Part shown: positions 1 to 8,130 of the stretch, one piece after another
Layout: every line of letters starts with the position of its first letter
Position numbering within the stretch: position 1 is the first letter of the stretch
Assembly: GCA_051006515.1 (NCBI GenBank)
Contig: JBPCTD010000093.1
Coordinates: 1-23,333, forward strand
Direction: 5' to 3'
Source: ZLKRG08 sp051006515
GTDB lineage: Bacteria; Actinomycetota; Actinomycetes; Nanopelagicales; Nanopelagicaceae
Length of the DNA: 23,333 nt
Position numbers and translations under genes: made by a program
The notes under the pieces: model-generated
The model's input: the letters and a program-made list of their open reading frames with translations, nothing else
Told to the model about the DNA's origin: nothing
The model's database searches: none

Positions 1-751
1 TGAATTTAGCCATCACGAAGGTGCACCTGGCCAACAAGAGATCGATCTGCGTTATGCCGATGCGCTTTCGACCGCCGATAACATCATGACTTTCCGACAT
101 GTAGTTAAAGAGGTGGCCTTAGAGCAAGGCTTCTATGCCTCTTTCATGCCAAAGCCATTTACTGAATATCCAGGCTCTGCGATGCATACTCACGTTTCAT
201 TATTTAAAGATGACACCAATACTTTCTATGACGGCGGTATGCCTTATAACCTTTCAAAAACTGGTCGTTCATTTGTCGCTGGAATTTTGAAACACACTCC
301 AGAGATCACCGCTGTGACCAACCAATGGGTAAATTCTTATAAGCGCTTACATGGCGGCGGCGAAGCGCCAAATCTGATCAACTGGGGACCTTCAAATCGT
401 CGTTCATTAATCCAGGTGCCGATGTTTAAGCCAAAAAAAGAGAATTCAACTCGCATTGAATTTAGAGCTCCAGATTCAGCGTGTAATCCATATTTAGCTT
501 TTGCGGTGATGATTGCTGCTGGTCTAGATGGAGTTAGCAAAGAGCTGGAACTACCTGATAACTATCCAGCAGTGGAAATGCCACAGAATCTAAATGAGGC
601 CACAGCAATCATGGAAAAAAGCGCATTAGTTCAAGAGACATTAGGCGAACATGTCTTTGATTATGTACTTCGAAATAAGAAGGCAGAATGGGCCGAATAT
701 GCTCGTCAAGTATCAGCATTTGAACTGGATAGACATTTACCGGTTCTTTAA
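1..751 (+). CDS. glnA: Glutamine synthetase, GlnA2-like (type I), 3' part only
   Basis: Glutamine synthetase makes glutamine from glutamate, ammonia and ATP in the cytoplasm. The frame is open from base 2, so the 5' part lies outside the window; about 249 residues remain of a family length near 450. Visible signatures are EFSHHEGAPGQQEIDLR at the left edge, PGSAMHTHVSLF (metal/ATP-site histidines), the NSYKRL segment with the downstream EAP, and the RIEFRAPDSACNPYLAF block. The wording, as I remember the families, is closest to mycobacterial GlnA2, the class without the regulatory adenylylation tyrosine. I see no NLYDLP-type adenylylation loop near the C terminus. The gene ends in TAA at 749-751, and the leuA leader promoter appears to lie in its last codons. 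Assignment to glutamine synthetase is secure; the GlnA2 subtype is likely. Confidence 0.95.
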   Translation, partial: EFSHHEGAPGQQEIDLRYADALSTADNIMTFRHVVKEVALEQGFYASFMPKPFTEYPGSAMHTHVSLFKDDTNTFYDGGMPYNLSKTGRSFVAGILKHTPEITAVTNQWVNSYKRLHGGGEAPNLINWGPSNRRSLIQVPMFKPKKENSTRIEFRAPDSACNPYLAFAVMIAAGLDGVSKELELPDNYPAVEMPQNLNEATAIMEKSALVQETLGEHVFDYVLRNKKAEWAEYARQVSAFELDRHLPVL

Positions 752-759
752 TTTAAACT
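730..759 (+). promoter_or_regulatory. Predicted promoter of the leuA leader transcript
   Basis: A -35-like TAGACA (730-735, 5 of 6 to TTGACA) and a -10-like TAAACT (754-759) are separated by 18 bases. The leader-peptide ATG begins 9 bases after the -10, so transcription would start at or just before that ATG (leaderless or nearly so). The -35 lies inside the 3' end of glnA and the -10 just after its stop codon. Seen as motif matches only. Confidence 0.45.
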
Positions 760-768
760 AGCCATCTA

Positions 769-813
769 ATGCGCGCGCTACTCCTACTTAGCAGCCGTGG
801 CGGGGCCAACTAA
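769..813 (+). CDS. leuA leader peptide, 14 aa with four consecutive Leu codons
   Basis: This short frame encodes MRALLLLSSRGGAN and stops at TAA 811-813. Four successive leucine codons (CTA CTC CTA CTT, 778-789) sit directly upstream of leuA, which encodes the first committed enzyme of leucine synthesis. There is no Shine-Dalgarno sequence, but a -10-like box 9 bases upstream would give leaderless initiation. The Leu-run followed by Ser/Arg/Gly resembles leader peptides I recall before leuA in other actinobacteria. The likely role is leucine sensing: ribosome speed over the Leu codons would decide the folding of the RNA that follows. Confidence 0.75.
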   Translation: MRALLLLSSRGGAN

Positions 814-851
814 CCGGCCTTACCCGTCGCGGTGTGTTTTGCATTGCCGGT
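795..851 (+). promoter_or_regulatory. leuA leader RNA: long hairpin with potential pseudoknot
   Basis: Bases 795-804 (CCGTGGCGGG) pair with 823-832 (CCCGTCGCGG) as ten base pairs with two G-U wobbles. Loop bases 813-818 (ACCGGC) are perfectly complementary to 846-851 (GCCGGT), downstream of the hairpin, which allows an H-type pseudoknot. The loop also holds a competing GGCC (804-807)/GGCC (816-819) pairing. The leader-peptide stop codon lies in the loop, next to the pseudoknot strand. Separately, the Leu codons contain ACTCCT (780-785), complementary to AGGAGT (877-882) at the leuA ribosome binding site. The pairings are seen in sequence; their use in control by leucine is inferred. Confidence 0.65.
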
Positions 852-876
852 AAAAAAATAATCTAGGCAGCAAAAC

Positions 877-881
877 AGGAG
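877..881 (+). promoter_or_regulatory. Ribosome binding site of leuA
   Basis: AGGAG lies 7 bases before the ATG at 889. This canonical site fixes the leuA start and contrasts with the SD-less starts common elsewhere in the window. It is complementary to bases in the Leu-codon run of the leader peptide. Confidence 0.8.
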
Positions 882-888
882 TTAGAAA

Positions 889-2613
889 ATGAATTTTCCA
901 AATCAAAACCCAAGTTCAATGTCGGTTGGGCGCTATGCGCCATTCTTGCCGCTTGGTGAAGCAGGGCTAGTAGATAGAACTTGGCCAACCAAGACCATGG
1001 TCAAAGCGCCAAAGTGGGCGAGCGTCGATCTTCGCGATGGCAATCAAGCGCTAATCGATCCAATGGATACTCCACGCAAATTGGCGATGTTCAGCTTACT
1101 AATCAAAATGGGATACAAAGAAATTGAAGTTGGCTTTCCATCGGCATCGCAGACAGATTTTGATTTTGTCCGGAAGATTATTGAAGAAGGTCTAATTCCA
1201 GATGATGTGATTATCCAAGTTCTGACTCAAGCCCGCGAACCACTTATCAAGCGAACTTTCGAATCAATTAAAGGTGCTAAGAACGCCATCGTTCATCTTT
1301 ATAACTCAACTTCAACTTTGCAGCGTCGCGTGGTCTTTGGCCTTGATAAAGCGGGCATCAAAAAGATAGCTACCGATGGCGCAGAGCTCTGCTTACAGAT
1401 GATGGATTCAGTTAAAGGCACCAATGTCTCGTTTGAATATTCACCCGAGTCATACACCGGAACCGAACTTGAATTTGCGTTGGAAGTTTGCAACGCGGTT
1501 AATGGCATTTGGCAACCAACCCCAAGTTGGAAGAGCATTATTAATCTTCCCGCCACCGTCGAAATGGCAACCCCAAATGTTTATGCCGATTCCATTGAAT
1601 GGATGAGCCGTAACTTAGATCGCCGCGATTCCGTGGTGCTTTCACTACATCCACATAATGATCGTGGTACTGGAGTGGCAGCGGCAGAACTTGGTTATTT
1701 AGCAGGTGCAGATCGCATTGAAGGAACCTTATTTGGAAATGGCGAACGCACTGGAAATGTTTGCCTAGTTACATTGGGTCTTAATCTATTTAGCCACGGC
1801 ATCGATCCAATGATTGATTTCTCAAATATCGATGAGATCCGCAGAACCGTCGAATATGCCAATCAGCTTCGAGTTCCAGAGCGCCATCCATATGGCGGCG
1901 ATTTGGTTTTCACTGCATTTAGCGGATCCCACCAGGATGCAATCAAGAAGGGATTTGAGCATCTAGAGAAAGATGCCAAAGCCGCTGGAAAAGCAGTTGA
2001 TGATTTCACTTGGGCAGTTCCTTATTTACCGATTGATCCAAAAGATATTGGTCGTTCCTATGAAGCGGTAATTCGCGTTAATAGCCAATCAGGTAAAGGT
2101 GGCGTCGCTTATTTGATGAAAACCGAACATCATCTTGATTTGCCACGCAGACTACAGATTGAATTTAGCAAAGTAGTTCAAGCCAAAACTGATAATGAAG
2201 GTGGCGAAGTTCTGCCCAATGAACTTTGGGAGATTTTCGAAGATGAATACTTGCCAACCGAAACAGCTCCATGGGGACGTTTCCGCTTAAAAGGTGTTTC
2301 AACAAATTCTGCACTCGGTGAAGATGTAAAGATTGAAGTAAAAATCACCGATCGCGGTGAGTTAAAAGATTTGAAAGCTACCGGTAATGGACCGATCTCT
2401 GCATTTTGTAATGCGCTAATTGCATATGGAGTAGATGTGCGAGTTCTTGATTATTCAGAGCATGCACTCTCAGCAGGTGGCGATGCCAGCGCTGCGGCAT
2501 ATCTTGAATGTGCCATCGATGGTGATGTCTTCTGGGGCGTCGGAATCGACCCGAACACCACCACGGCAGCGTTAAAAGCGATCATTTCTGCCATAAATCG
2601 CGCAATTCGCTAG
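889..2613 (+). CDS. leuA: 2-isopropylmalate synthase
   Basis: LeuA condenses acetyl-CoA with 2-ketoisovalerate, the first committed step of leucine synthesis. The protein is 574 aa, as in the long actinobacterial LeuA type. The N-terminal HMGL-like TIM barrel carries SVDLRDGNQAL (R49, D50: catalytic Arg and metal Asp) and the metal histidines in LHPHND (H254, H256). The GNGERTGNVCL segment of the active site follows soon after. The last 130 or so residues form the LeuA dimer/regulatory domain that binds leucine for feedback inhibition, with the Gly-rich SAGGDASAAAYLE segment. A good SD precedes the ATG. Control is expected at two levels: the leader peptide in the 5' RNA and allosteric inhibition. 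The stop at 2611-2613 is followed 23 bases later by recO. Confidence 0.97.
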   Translation: MNFPNQNPSSMSVGRYAPFLPLGEAGLVDRTWPTKTMVKAPKWASVDLRDGNQALIDPMDTPRKLAMFSLLIKMGYKEIEVGFPSASQTDFDFVRKIIEEGLIPDDVIIQVLTQAREPLIKRTFESIKGAKNAIVHLYNSTSTLQRRVVFGLDKAGIKKIATDGAELCLQMMDSVKGTNVSFEYSPESYTGTELEFALEVCNAVNGIWQPTPSWKSIINLPATVEMATPNVYADSIEWMSRNLDRRDSVVLSLHPHNDRGTGVAAAELGYLAGADRIEGTLFGNGERTGNVCLVTLGLNLFSHGIDPMIDFSNIDEIRRTVEYANQLRVPERHPYGGDLVFTAFSGSHQDAIKKGFEHLEKDAKAAGKAVDDFTWAVPYLPIDPKDIGRSYEAVIRVNSQSGKGGVAYLMKTEHHLDLPRRLQIEFSKVVQAKTDNEGGEVLPNELWEIFEDEYLPTETAPWGRFRLKGVSTNSALGEDVKIEVKITDRGELKDLKATGNGPISAFCNALIAYGVDVRVLDYSEHALSAGGDASAAAYLECAIDGDVFWGVGIDPNTTTAALKAIISAINRAIR

Positions 2614-2623
2614 GTGCTACCGA

Positions 2624-2629
2624 TAACTT
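2624..2629 (+). promoter_or_regulatory. Leaderless-type -10 box of recO
   Basis: TAACTT is followed by 7 bases and then the GTG start of recO at 2637. No Shine-Dalgarno sequence is present, so a transcript starting on the GTG is likely. I see no convincing -35. Confidence 0.5.
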
Positions 2630-2636
2630 ATCCCAC

Positions 2637-3368
2637 GTGAGTTTGTATCGCGATGAGGCAATTGTGCTGCGCACCCAGAAATTGGGAGAAGCAGATCGCA
2701 TCATCACTTTGCTAACCAGAGAACATGGACGAGTTCGTGCAGTTGCTAAAGGTGTGCGTCGAACTAAATCTAAATTTGGTGCACGGCTAGAACCTGGTTC
2801 TCATATTGATATCCAGCTTTATACCGGACGCACATTCGATACGGTGACACAAGTTGAATCAATCTTTAATTATGGTGAAGCGTTAACTGACGATTATTCG
2901 CGTTGGACAATCGCCGGCACCATTCTGGAAGCGGCAGAGCGTTTTACTTCGCACGAACACGAACCAGCGTTACAAGAATTTAAATTGGTAACTGGAGCCA
3001 TGAGAGCTTTGGCGGATGATAAGTACGACCCTTCAATGATTCTGGATGCTTATCTACTTAGATCTTTGGCAGTTGGTGGATATGCACCATCATTAATTAA
3101 TTGTTCTAAATGCGATGCAGCTGGACCGCATCGTTACTTTTCATTGGTAGGTGGCGGTTCAGTCTGCGCTGATTGCAGGCCAAGCGCTTCTGCAACTCCA
3201 GCGCTAGAGACTTTGAAGTTAATGTCAGATTTAATTAGCGGAGATTGGGAGAGTGCGATGGCTTCCGAACTTCGCAATCGTCGCGAAGCAAATGGTCTGA
3301 TTGCTGCATACTTACAGTGGCATTTAGAGCGCGGTTTACGTAGCTTGCAGATTGTGGAGCGGGTATGA
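2637..3368 (+). CDS. recO: DNA repair protein RecO
   Basis: RecO helps RecR load RecA on SSB-coated single-stranded DNA in the RecFOR pathway of gap repair. The 243-aa product starts with the RecO N-terminal OB fold (YRDEAIVLRTQKLGEADRI, then the GHGR-like EHGRVRAVAKGVRR). Its C-terminal helical domain carries a four-cysteine zinc site (C156, C159, C177, C180). The start is GTG, chosen because it lies 7 bases after a -10 box and matches the usual RecO N terminus. The stop overlaps the uppS start as ATGA, so the two are probably translationally coupled. recO-uppS adjacency is usual in actinobacteria. Confidence 0.93.
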   Translation: MSLYRDEAIVLRTQKLGEADRIITLLTREHGRVRAVAKGVRRTKSKFGARLEPGSHIDIQLYTGRTFDTVTQVESIFNYGEALTDDYSRWTIAGTILEAAERFTSHEHEPALQEFKLVTGAMRALADDKYDPSMILDAYLLRSLAVGGYAPSLINCSKCDAAGPHRYFSLVGGGSVCADCRPSASATPALETLKLMSDLISGDWESAMASELRNRREANGLIAAYLQWHLERGLRSLQIVERV

Positions 3369-4111
3369 AGCATAAGAAACCAGAACCACATTGGTCAGGT
3401 GCAAAGCCACCGACTCTTGAGAAATCACAGATTCCAAAACATGTTGCGATTGTTATGGACGGCAATGGTCGCTGGGCGAGAAATCGTGGTTTAAAGCGGA
3501 CTGAAGGTCATAAAGCAGGCGAAGCGCCGCTTTTCGATATGGTCGAAGGTGCGATTGAAATTGGCGTAAAAGAGTTAAGCGCATATGCATTTAGCACTGA
3601 GAATTGGAAACGCTCACCTGAAGAAGTTCGCTTCTTGATGGGCTTTAACAAAGAAGTTTTAAGACGTCGCCGAGATCAAATGAACGAATTAGGTGTTCGT
3701 ATTCGTTGGGTGGGACAAGATAAACGCCTCTGGAGTTCTGTGATTGATGAATTGATTGAAGCAGAAGAGTTAACGGCAAAGAACAAAGTACTTACCTTAA
3801 ATATGTGCGTTAATTACGGTGGTCGGGCTGAAATTGCGCAAGCAGCTGAAAATATGGCCCGCGATTTTAAGCGAGGCAAAGTAAAGAGTTTTGATGAAAA
3901 GAGTTTTGCCAAATATTTAGAGTTACCTACAGATGTAGATCTCTTCTTGCGTTCATCTGGCGAGCAGCGCTTAAGTAATTTCTTACCTTGGCAGAGCGCT
4001 TATGCAGAGCTGGTCTTCATGGATGTTCTATGGCCTGATGCCGATCGCCGTACTTTATGGAAAGCGATTGAAGAGTACGCCTCTAGAAATAGAAGATTTG
4101 GTAAAGCTTAG
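3365..4111 (+). CDS. uppS: Isoprenyl transferase (cis-prenyl / undecaprenyl diphosphate synthase)
   Basis: This cis-prenyltransferase adds isopentenyl-PP units to make the C50-C55 lipid carrier for peptidoglycan precursors. The 248-aa protein has the diagnostic motifs in order: HVAIVMDGNGRWA with catalytic D32, the GHKAG segment, AFSTENWKR near residue 80, CVNYGGRAEI, and the C-terminal RSSGEQRLSNFLPWQ with the conserved Arg and Ser of the IPP site. The ATG overlaps the recO stop by 4 bases and has a GGAGCGGG-like site upstream. Actinobacteria may carry two such enzymes of differing chain length; sequence alone does not give the chain length here. The gene converges on the metal transporter gene with 13 bases between. 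Confidence 0.95.
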   Translation: MKHKKPEPHWSGAKPPTLEKSQIPKHVAIVMDGNGRWARNRGLKRTEGHKAGEAPLFDMVEGAIEIGVKELSAYAFSTENWKRSPEEVRFLMGFNKEVLRRRRDQMNELGVRIRWVGQDKRLWSSVIDELIEAEELTAKNKVLTLNMCVNYGGRAEIAQAAENMARDFKRGKVKSFDEKSFAKYLELPTDVDLFLRSSGEQRLSNFLPWQSAYAELVFMDVLWPDADRRTLWKAIEEYASRNRRFGKA

Positions 4112-4124
4112 ATTCTTCAGTTAA

Positions 4125-4856
4125 TTAATGGCCCAAAGTTCCAACTATTGCCCACATAGCAAGGATGCCAGCGCCCGTTGCAGCAAAGGTCCATCGAGAA
4201 GGATGGTGAGAATGCGCTTCCGGCAAAATATGTGAAGTCGCAAGATAGATGATCATTCCGGAGAAAAGCGCTAAGTAAATCACTACAAAGTTGCCTTCAA
4301 GAGTGAGGTAGGTTCCAAGAGTCGCTCCACTAATTCGGGCAACTCCATCGACTACAAGTAGTAACTTTGATTTGGTTTGCCAGTTACCACTTTTAACCAA
4401 CATGGAAACCGTATTAAGTCCATCACTAAATGCGTGCACCAATAAAGCAATAAATACGGCAACTCCTAATTCAGTACTTACTTTAAAAGCTAAACCAAGT
4501 GCTGCGCCGTCCAAAAATACGTGCACCGCCATCGCAAGTGCACCGATTCCACCAGCAATTGATCCATGACTGTGATCATGGCTGTATTCAGAGTCAACTG
4601 GCTCGTGGCCACCAAATCGGCGTTCCAAAATATGCAGCATTAAAAAGCCACTGAGAATTGCAATTGAAACAGTTGGCACACCGCCACTTTCAGTTGATTC
4701 GTGGAAAACTTCTGGCAAGAGATCAAATCCCACAAGGCCAAGTAATAAACCAGCTGATAATCCAAGTACTAAATGGAAGCGATCTTTAGCGCGAAGGGCT
4801 AAGAGTCCGCCTAGTGCAGTTGCAAGTACCGTAAATGCAGCGAGAATGATGGCCAT
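4125..4856 (-). CDS. ZIP-family divalent metal transporter
   Basis: ZIP permeases import Zn2+ and sometimes Fe2+/Mn2+ into the cytoplasm. The 243-aa product has about eight hydrophobic segments. A histidine-rich cytoplasmic loop (HDHSHGS, near residues 93-99) lies between TM3 and TM4. The two amphipathic metal-binding helices read HVFLDGAALG (TM4) and HAFSDGLN (TM5); these are variants of HNxPEG and HExPHE, with Asp replacing the usual Glu. A second His cluster (HILPEAHSHH) lies before the last segment. The metal is not certain. The gene is transcribed toward uppS and away from glyS. Its ATG has no SD but a -10-like GATACT 6 bases upstream. An annotator might call it ZupT or simply ZIP family. 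Confidence 0.85.
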   Translation of the reverse strand: MAIILAAFTVLATALGGLLALRAKDRFHLVLGLSAGLLLGLVGFDLLPEVFHESTESGGVPTVSIAILSGFLMLHILERRFGGHEPVDSEYSHDHSHGSIAGGIGALAMAVHVFLDGAALGLAFKVSTELGVAVFIALLVHAFSDGLNTVSMLVKSGNWQTKSKLLLVVDGVARISGATLGTYLTLEGNFVVIYLALFSGMIIYLATSHILPEAHSHHPSRWTFAATGAGILAMWAIVGTLGH

Positions 4857-4862
4857 TTCTAA

Positions 4863-4868
4863 AGTATC
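4863..4868 (-). promoter_or_regulatory. Possible leaderless-type -10 box of the ZIP transporter gene
   Basis: On the minus strand, GATACT is followed by 6 bases (TTAGAA) and the ATG. It matches TATAAT at four positions but lacks the first T. There is no SD. Confidence 0.35.
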
Positions 4869-4899
4869 TCACGATTATGCTCGGGTAAACTTCAACTAT

Positions 4900-4921
4900 G
4901 GTCTAGCAAGCCGCTAGCACC
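4900..4921 (+). other. Small hairpin in the glyS 5' leader
   Basis: GGTCTAGC (4900-4907) can pair with GCTAG-C-ACC (4913-4921) around the loop AAGCC, with one bulged C. It lies 30 bases upstream of the glyS start, in the 94-base divergent spacer. It is too small for a T-box and no T-tract follows. Its function is unknown. Confidence 0.35.
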
Positions 4922-4950
4922 GCCGACAGCCAGCCGGATGGGAGAAATTC

Positions 4951-6330
4951 ATGGCCGCAGATCGCTTAGAGAATATTGTCAGCCTTTCAAAACGCAGAGG
5001 CTTTGTTTATCCATCATCCGAAATTTATGGCGGACTTCGCGCTGCCTGGGATTACGGCCCGCTTGGCGTAGAAGTAAAAAATAATGTTAAGCGCCAATGG
5101 TGGAAGTACATGGTGCAATCACGCGAAGATGTTGTGGGCCTTGATTCATGCGTTATTTTGGCGAAAGAAGTTTGGGAAGCATCAGGTCACGTCGCAACTT
5201 TCACTGATCCACTTACAGAATGTACTTCTTGCCATAAGCGTTACCGCGCGGATCATTTAGAAGAAGCTTTTGCTGCAAAACATAAGCGCCAGCCAACTTC
5301 ATTGGAAGAAGTTAATTGCCCAGCATGCGGCAACAAAGGACAATTCACTGTGCCAAAACAATTCTCTGGCCTACTAAAGACTTTCTTGGGTGCGGTAGAA
5401 GATGAAAGCGGTTTGGCGTACTTGCGACCAGAGACTGCACAAGGAATTTTTATAAATTACGATCAGGTCCAAACTACTTCACGCAAAAAGCCACCATTTG
5501 GAATTGGCCAAATCGGAAAATCTTTCCGCAATGAAATTACGCCTGGAAATTTCATTTTCCGTACTCGTGAATTTGAGCAGATGGAGATGGAATTTTTTGT
5601 CGTTCCTGGCACTGATGAAGAGTGGCATCAATATTGGATTGACCAACGTATGGCTTGGTATGTTAATTTAGGTATTAACCCAGATCGTTTACGTATTTAC
5701 GAACATCCAAAAGAGAAGCTATCGCACTACTCAAAACGCACCGTAGATATAGAATACAAATTTGAATTTACTGGCACTGAATGGGGCGAACTTGAAGGTA
5801 TCGCCAACCGCACTGATTTCGATTTAAAAGCACATTCAGCTGCAAGTGGCAAAGATTTAACTTTCTTTGATCAAGAGAAGAATGAGCGCTGGACACCTTA
5901 TGTAATCGAACCGGCAGCTGGTGTAGATCGTGCAACTTTGACATTTTTGATGGATGCATACACCGAAGATGAAGCGCCAAATGCTAAAGGCGAGATGGAA
6001 AAGCGCGCTGTTATGAAGCTTGATCATCGCTTAGCGCCGATCAAAGTGGCAGTTTTGCCGCTTTCTAGAAATGCAGATCTCTCACCGAAAGCTCGAGATT
6101 TAGCAGCGCAGCTTCGCAAGAATTGGTCAGTTGATTTTGATGATGCTGGCGCAATTGGTCGCCGTTATCGTCGTCAAGATGAAGTGGGCACACCATTTTG
6201 CATCACCATTGATTTTGAAACATTGGATGATCACGCAGTAACAATTCGCGAACGCGACACCATGTCACAAGAACGTGTATCAATAGATCAGGTAGAGGCA
6301 TGGTTAGCTCCAAAACTTCTCGGCTGCTAA
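4951..6330 (+). CDS. glyS: Glycyl-tRNA synthetase (homodimeric type)
   Basis: This class II synthetase charges tRNA-Gly. The 459-aa single-chain product is the homodimer form used by actinobacteria. It shows the N-terminal SLSKRRGFVYPSSEIYGG segment, motif 1 region AAWDYGPLGVEVKNN, and an inserted zinc ribbon (C91, C94, C123, C126). Motif 2 follows RPETAQGIF (159-167) with FRNEITP and FRTREFEQME, and the C-terminal anticodon-binding domain begins near residue 360 (LAPIKVAVLPL). A GGGAGAA site precedes the ATG by a normal distance. The gene overlaps dusB by 31 bases, implying one transcript and coupled translation. Confidence 0.97.
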   Translation: MAADRLENIVSLSKRRGFVYPSSEIYGGLRAAWDYGPLGVEVKNNVKRQWWKYMVQSREDVVGLDSCVILAKEVWEASGHVATFTDPLTECTSCHKRYRADHLEEAFAAKHKRQPTSLEEVNCPACGNKGQFTVPKQFSGLLKTFLGAVEDESGLAYLRPETAQGIFINYDQVQTTSRKKPPFGIGQIGKSFRNEITPGNFIFRTREFEQMEMEFFVVPGTDEEWHQYWIDQRMAWYVNLGINPDRLRIYEHPKEKLSHYSKRTVDIEYKFEFTGTEWGELEGIANRTDFDLKAHSAASGKDLTFFDQEKNERWTPYVIEPAAGVDRATLTFLMDAYTEDEAPNAKGEMEKRAVMKLDHRLAPIKVAVLPLSRNADLSPKARDLAAQLRKNWSVDFDDAGAIGRRYRRQDEVGTPFCITIDFETLDDHAVTIRERDTMSQERVSIDQVEAWLAPKLLGC

Positions 6331-7457
6331 CGCTGCCACTTCGTGATGGCGACTTTAAAGTAGATCCAGCAGTTGTACTCGCGCCAATGGCTGGCATTAC
6401 CAACGCGCCATTTCGCCAGTTATGTCGAGAACAAGGTGCAGGTCTATTTGTTTCGGAAATGGTAACTGCGCGTGCGCTAATTGAAAGACGCGAAGAGACT
6501 TTCAGATTGATGAAACCTGGACCAGGCGAGTGGCCACGTTCGGTGCAACTTTACGGAACTGATCCAATTGTGATGCGTAAAGCTGTCCAGATGATTGGTG
6601 AAGAAGATTTGGCAGATCACATCGATATGAATTTTGGTTGCCCAGTTCCGAAAGTAACTAGAAAAGGTGGCGGTGCAGCACTTCCTTACAAACGTCGCTT
6701 ATTTGCAGAGATTGTGAAAGGTGCAGTAGAAACTGCAAAACCATTTGGTATTCCAGTCACGGTAAAGATGCGAATTGGTATCGATAGTGATCATAAAACT
6801 TTCCTTGAAGCTGCTGATTCGGCGGTACAAGCAGGCGTTGTTTGGGTAGCGCTTCATGCCAGAACTGCAGCACAGATGTATGAAGGAAAAGCTGATTGGT
6901 CTGCTATTGCACAATTAAAAGAACATTTAAAACCAAGCGGTATTCCAGTGCTTGGTAACGGCGATATTTGGTCTGGCCAAGATGGCGTGCGAATGGTTGA
7001 AGAAACAGGTTGCGACGGAGTAGTGGTTGGGCGTGGCTGCCTTGGCAGACCATGGCTATTTAAGGATTTAGTAAATTCTTTTACTGGTAGCCAAGAGCGT
7101 TACTTGCCTGATTTATTTGAAGTGCGTGAAGTTATGTGGCGACACGGCCAGTTGATTGTGGAGTATTTCGAATCAGAAGATCGTGGTTGCAAAGATTTAC
7201 GTAAACATATGGCTTGGTACTTAAAGGGCTTTAGAGTCCGCCAAGAGCTACGTAGACAATTTGGCATGATTTCAAGTTTGGCAGAATTTCGTAACCTACT
7301 TGATCAATTGGAAAACCAGCTTTATCCGCAAGAAGTTGCGGAAAAACCACGCGGACGCACTAGCCATGGCCGTCCACCAACTTTGCCAGATGGTTGGTTA
7401 AAAGATCCCGATGAATTAGTGCATCTAGAACTTGAAGATGCATTTAGTGGTGGCTGA
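6300..7457 (+). CDS. dusB: tRNA-dihydrouridine synthase, DusB/NifR3 type
   Basis: Dus enzymes use FMN and NADPH to reduce uridines in the tRNA D-loop. The 385-aa protein shows the FMN barrel start APMAGITNAPFR (residues 28-39) and the catalytic cysteine C114 in NFGCPVPKV. VKMRIG near 157-161, H187 in LHART, and the phosphate-binding GNGDIW and VVVGRGCLGRPW follow. The usual NifR3 C-terminal helical domain comes next. The start overlaps the 3' end of glyS by 31 bases; the nearest AGAGG is only one base from the ATG, so initiation probably depends on coupling. A 1-base overlap (TGATG) joins it to the next gene. Confidence 0.93.
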   Translation: MVSSKTSRLLTLPLRDGDFKVDPAVVLAPMAGITNAPFRQLCREQGAGLFVSEMVTARALIERREETFRLMKPGPGEWPRSVQLYGTDPIVMRKAVQMIGEEDLADHIDMNFGCPVPKVTRKGGGAALPYKRRLFAEIVKGAVETAKPFGIPVTVKMRIGIDSDHKTFLEAADSAVQAGVVWVALHARTAAQMYEGKADWSAIAQLKEHLKPSGIPVLGNGDIWSGQDGVRMVEETGCDGVVVGRGCLGRPWLFKDLVNSFTGSQERYLPDLFEVREVMWRHGQLIVEYFESEDRGCKDLRKHMAWYLKGFRVRQELRRQFGMISSLAEFRNLLDQLENQLYPQEVAEKPRGRTSHGRPPTLPDGWLKDPDELVHLELEDAFSGG

Positions 7458-8104
7458 TGTTTAAGTTGATCGGTAAAGCTGTAACTTTGTTTATGTTGAT
7501 TATCTTCGGCATTCCAGCTTTCTTCTTTGCGCAAGTTTGGTGGGAAGCACACTATCCAACTAAGAAGAGCGCAGAGTTTGCGGTGGTCATGGGAGCGGCC
7601 CAATATGATGGTCGGCCAAGTGATGCGCTGGAAGCAAGGTTGCAAGAGGCGTTACGAATTTACAAAGAGGATTTAGTTAAAAAGGTAATTACGGTTGGTG
7701 CCGGTGCGCCAGGTGATCGCTTTACCGAAGCACGTGCCGGACGTATCTGGCTTATCGAAAATGGCGTGCCACGCAATCGCACCATACAAATTGAATCAGG
7801 CACAAACACCATCAATAGCACCAAGTCATATGTAGAGTATTTAAAGAAGAACAATTTTAAAGACGTGGTAATTGTTACCGATCCTTATCATTGCAAGCGA
7901 TCGATGTATATCGCTAAAGATTTAGGCATAAACTCAACTTGTTCACCGGTGAAAAGCGGGCCGTTTTCATTAAATAATTCTTCGCTTCATTACCTTTGGC
8001 GTGAAGGCGGGGCATATCTTGCCTATAGAACTTTGGAACAAATTGGAATTCACGTGAGCGACAATTTCGAAACTACTGCCTTAAATGCCATTGGAATTGG
8101 ATAA
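7457..8104 (+). CDS. SanA/YdcF-like (DUF218) membrane-anchored protein
   Basis: The 215-aa protein has one N-terminal membrane segment (about residues 7-27), followed by a DUF218 (SanA/ElyC/YdcF) domain. Recognisable blocks are AVVMGAAQYDGRPSDALEAR, ITVGAGAPGD, ESGTNTINSTKSYVEYL and VVIVTDPYHCKRS. Members in other bacteria affect envelope integrity and vancomycin tolerance; the biochemical activity is unsettled. The domain should face the cell exterior. The ATG overlaps the dusB stop as TGATG, so it is the last gene of a glyS-dusB-DUF218 unit. Promoter motifs for dgt overlap its stop codon. Confidence 0.82.
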   Translation: MFKLIGKAVTLFMLIIFGIPAFFFAQVWWEAHYPTKKSAEFAVVMGAAQYDGRPSDALEARLQEALRIYKEDLVKKVITVGAGAPGDRFTEARAGRIWLIENGVPRNRTIQIESGTNTINSTKSYVEYLKKNNFKDVVIVTDPYHCKRSMYIAKDLGINSTCSPVKSGPFSLNNSSLHYLWREGGAYLAYRTLEQIGIHVSDNFETTALNAIGIG

Positions 8105-8124
8105 ATTAAATAAAGGGTTAGGCT
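8097..8124 (+). promoter_or_regulatory. Leaderless-type promoter of dgt
   Basis: TTGGAT (8097-8102), a 16-base gap, then TAGGCT (8119-8124), 6 bases before the dgt ATG at 8131. No SD is present. The -35 overlaps the stop codon of the upstream gene. Confidence 0.55.
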
Positions 8125-8130
8125 AATTAC

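Noticed and set aside
337..540. Minus-strand ORF inside glnA
   Set aside because: Lies wholly antisense to strongly conserved glutamine synthetase sequence, with no start signal or recognisable domain.
752..888. T-box or small-molecule riboswitch upstream of leuA
   Set aside because: The 137-base spacer lacks a T-box sequence, and its content is explained by the leader peptide and pseudoknot.
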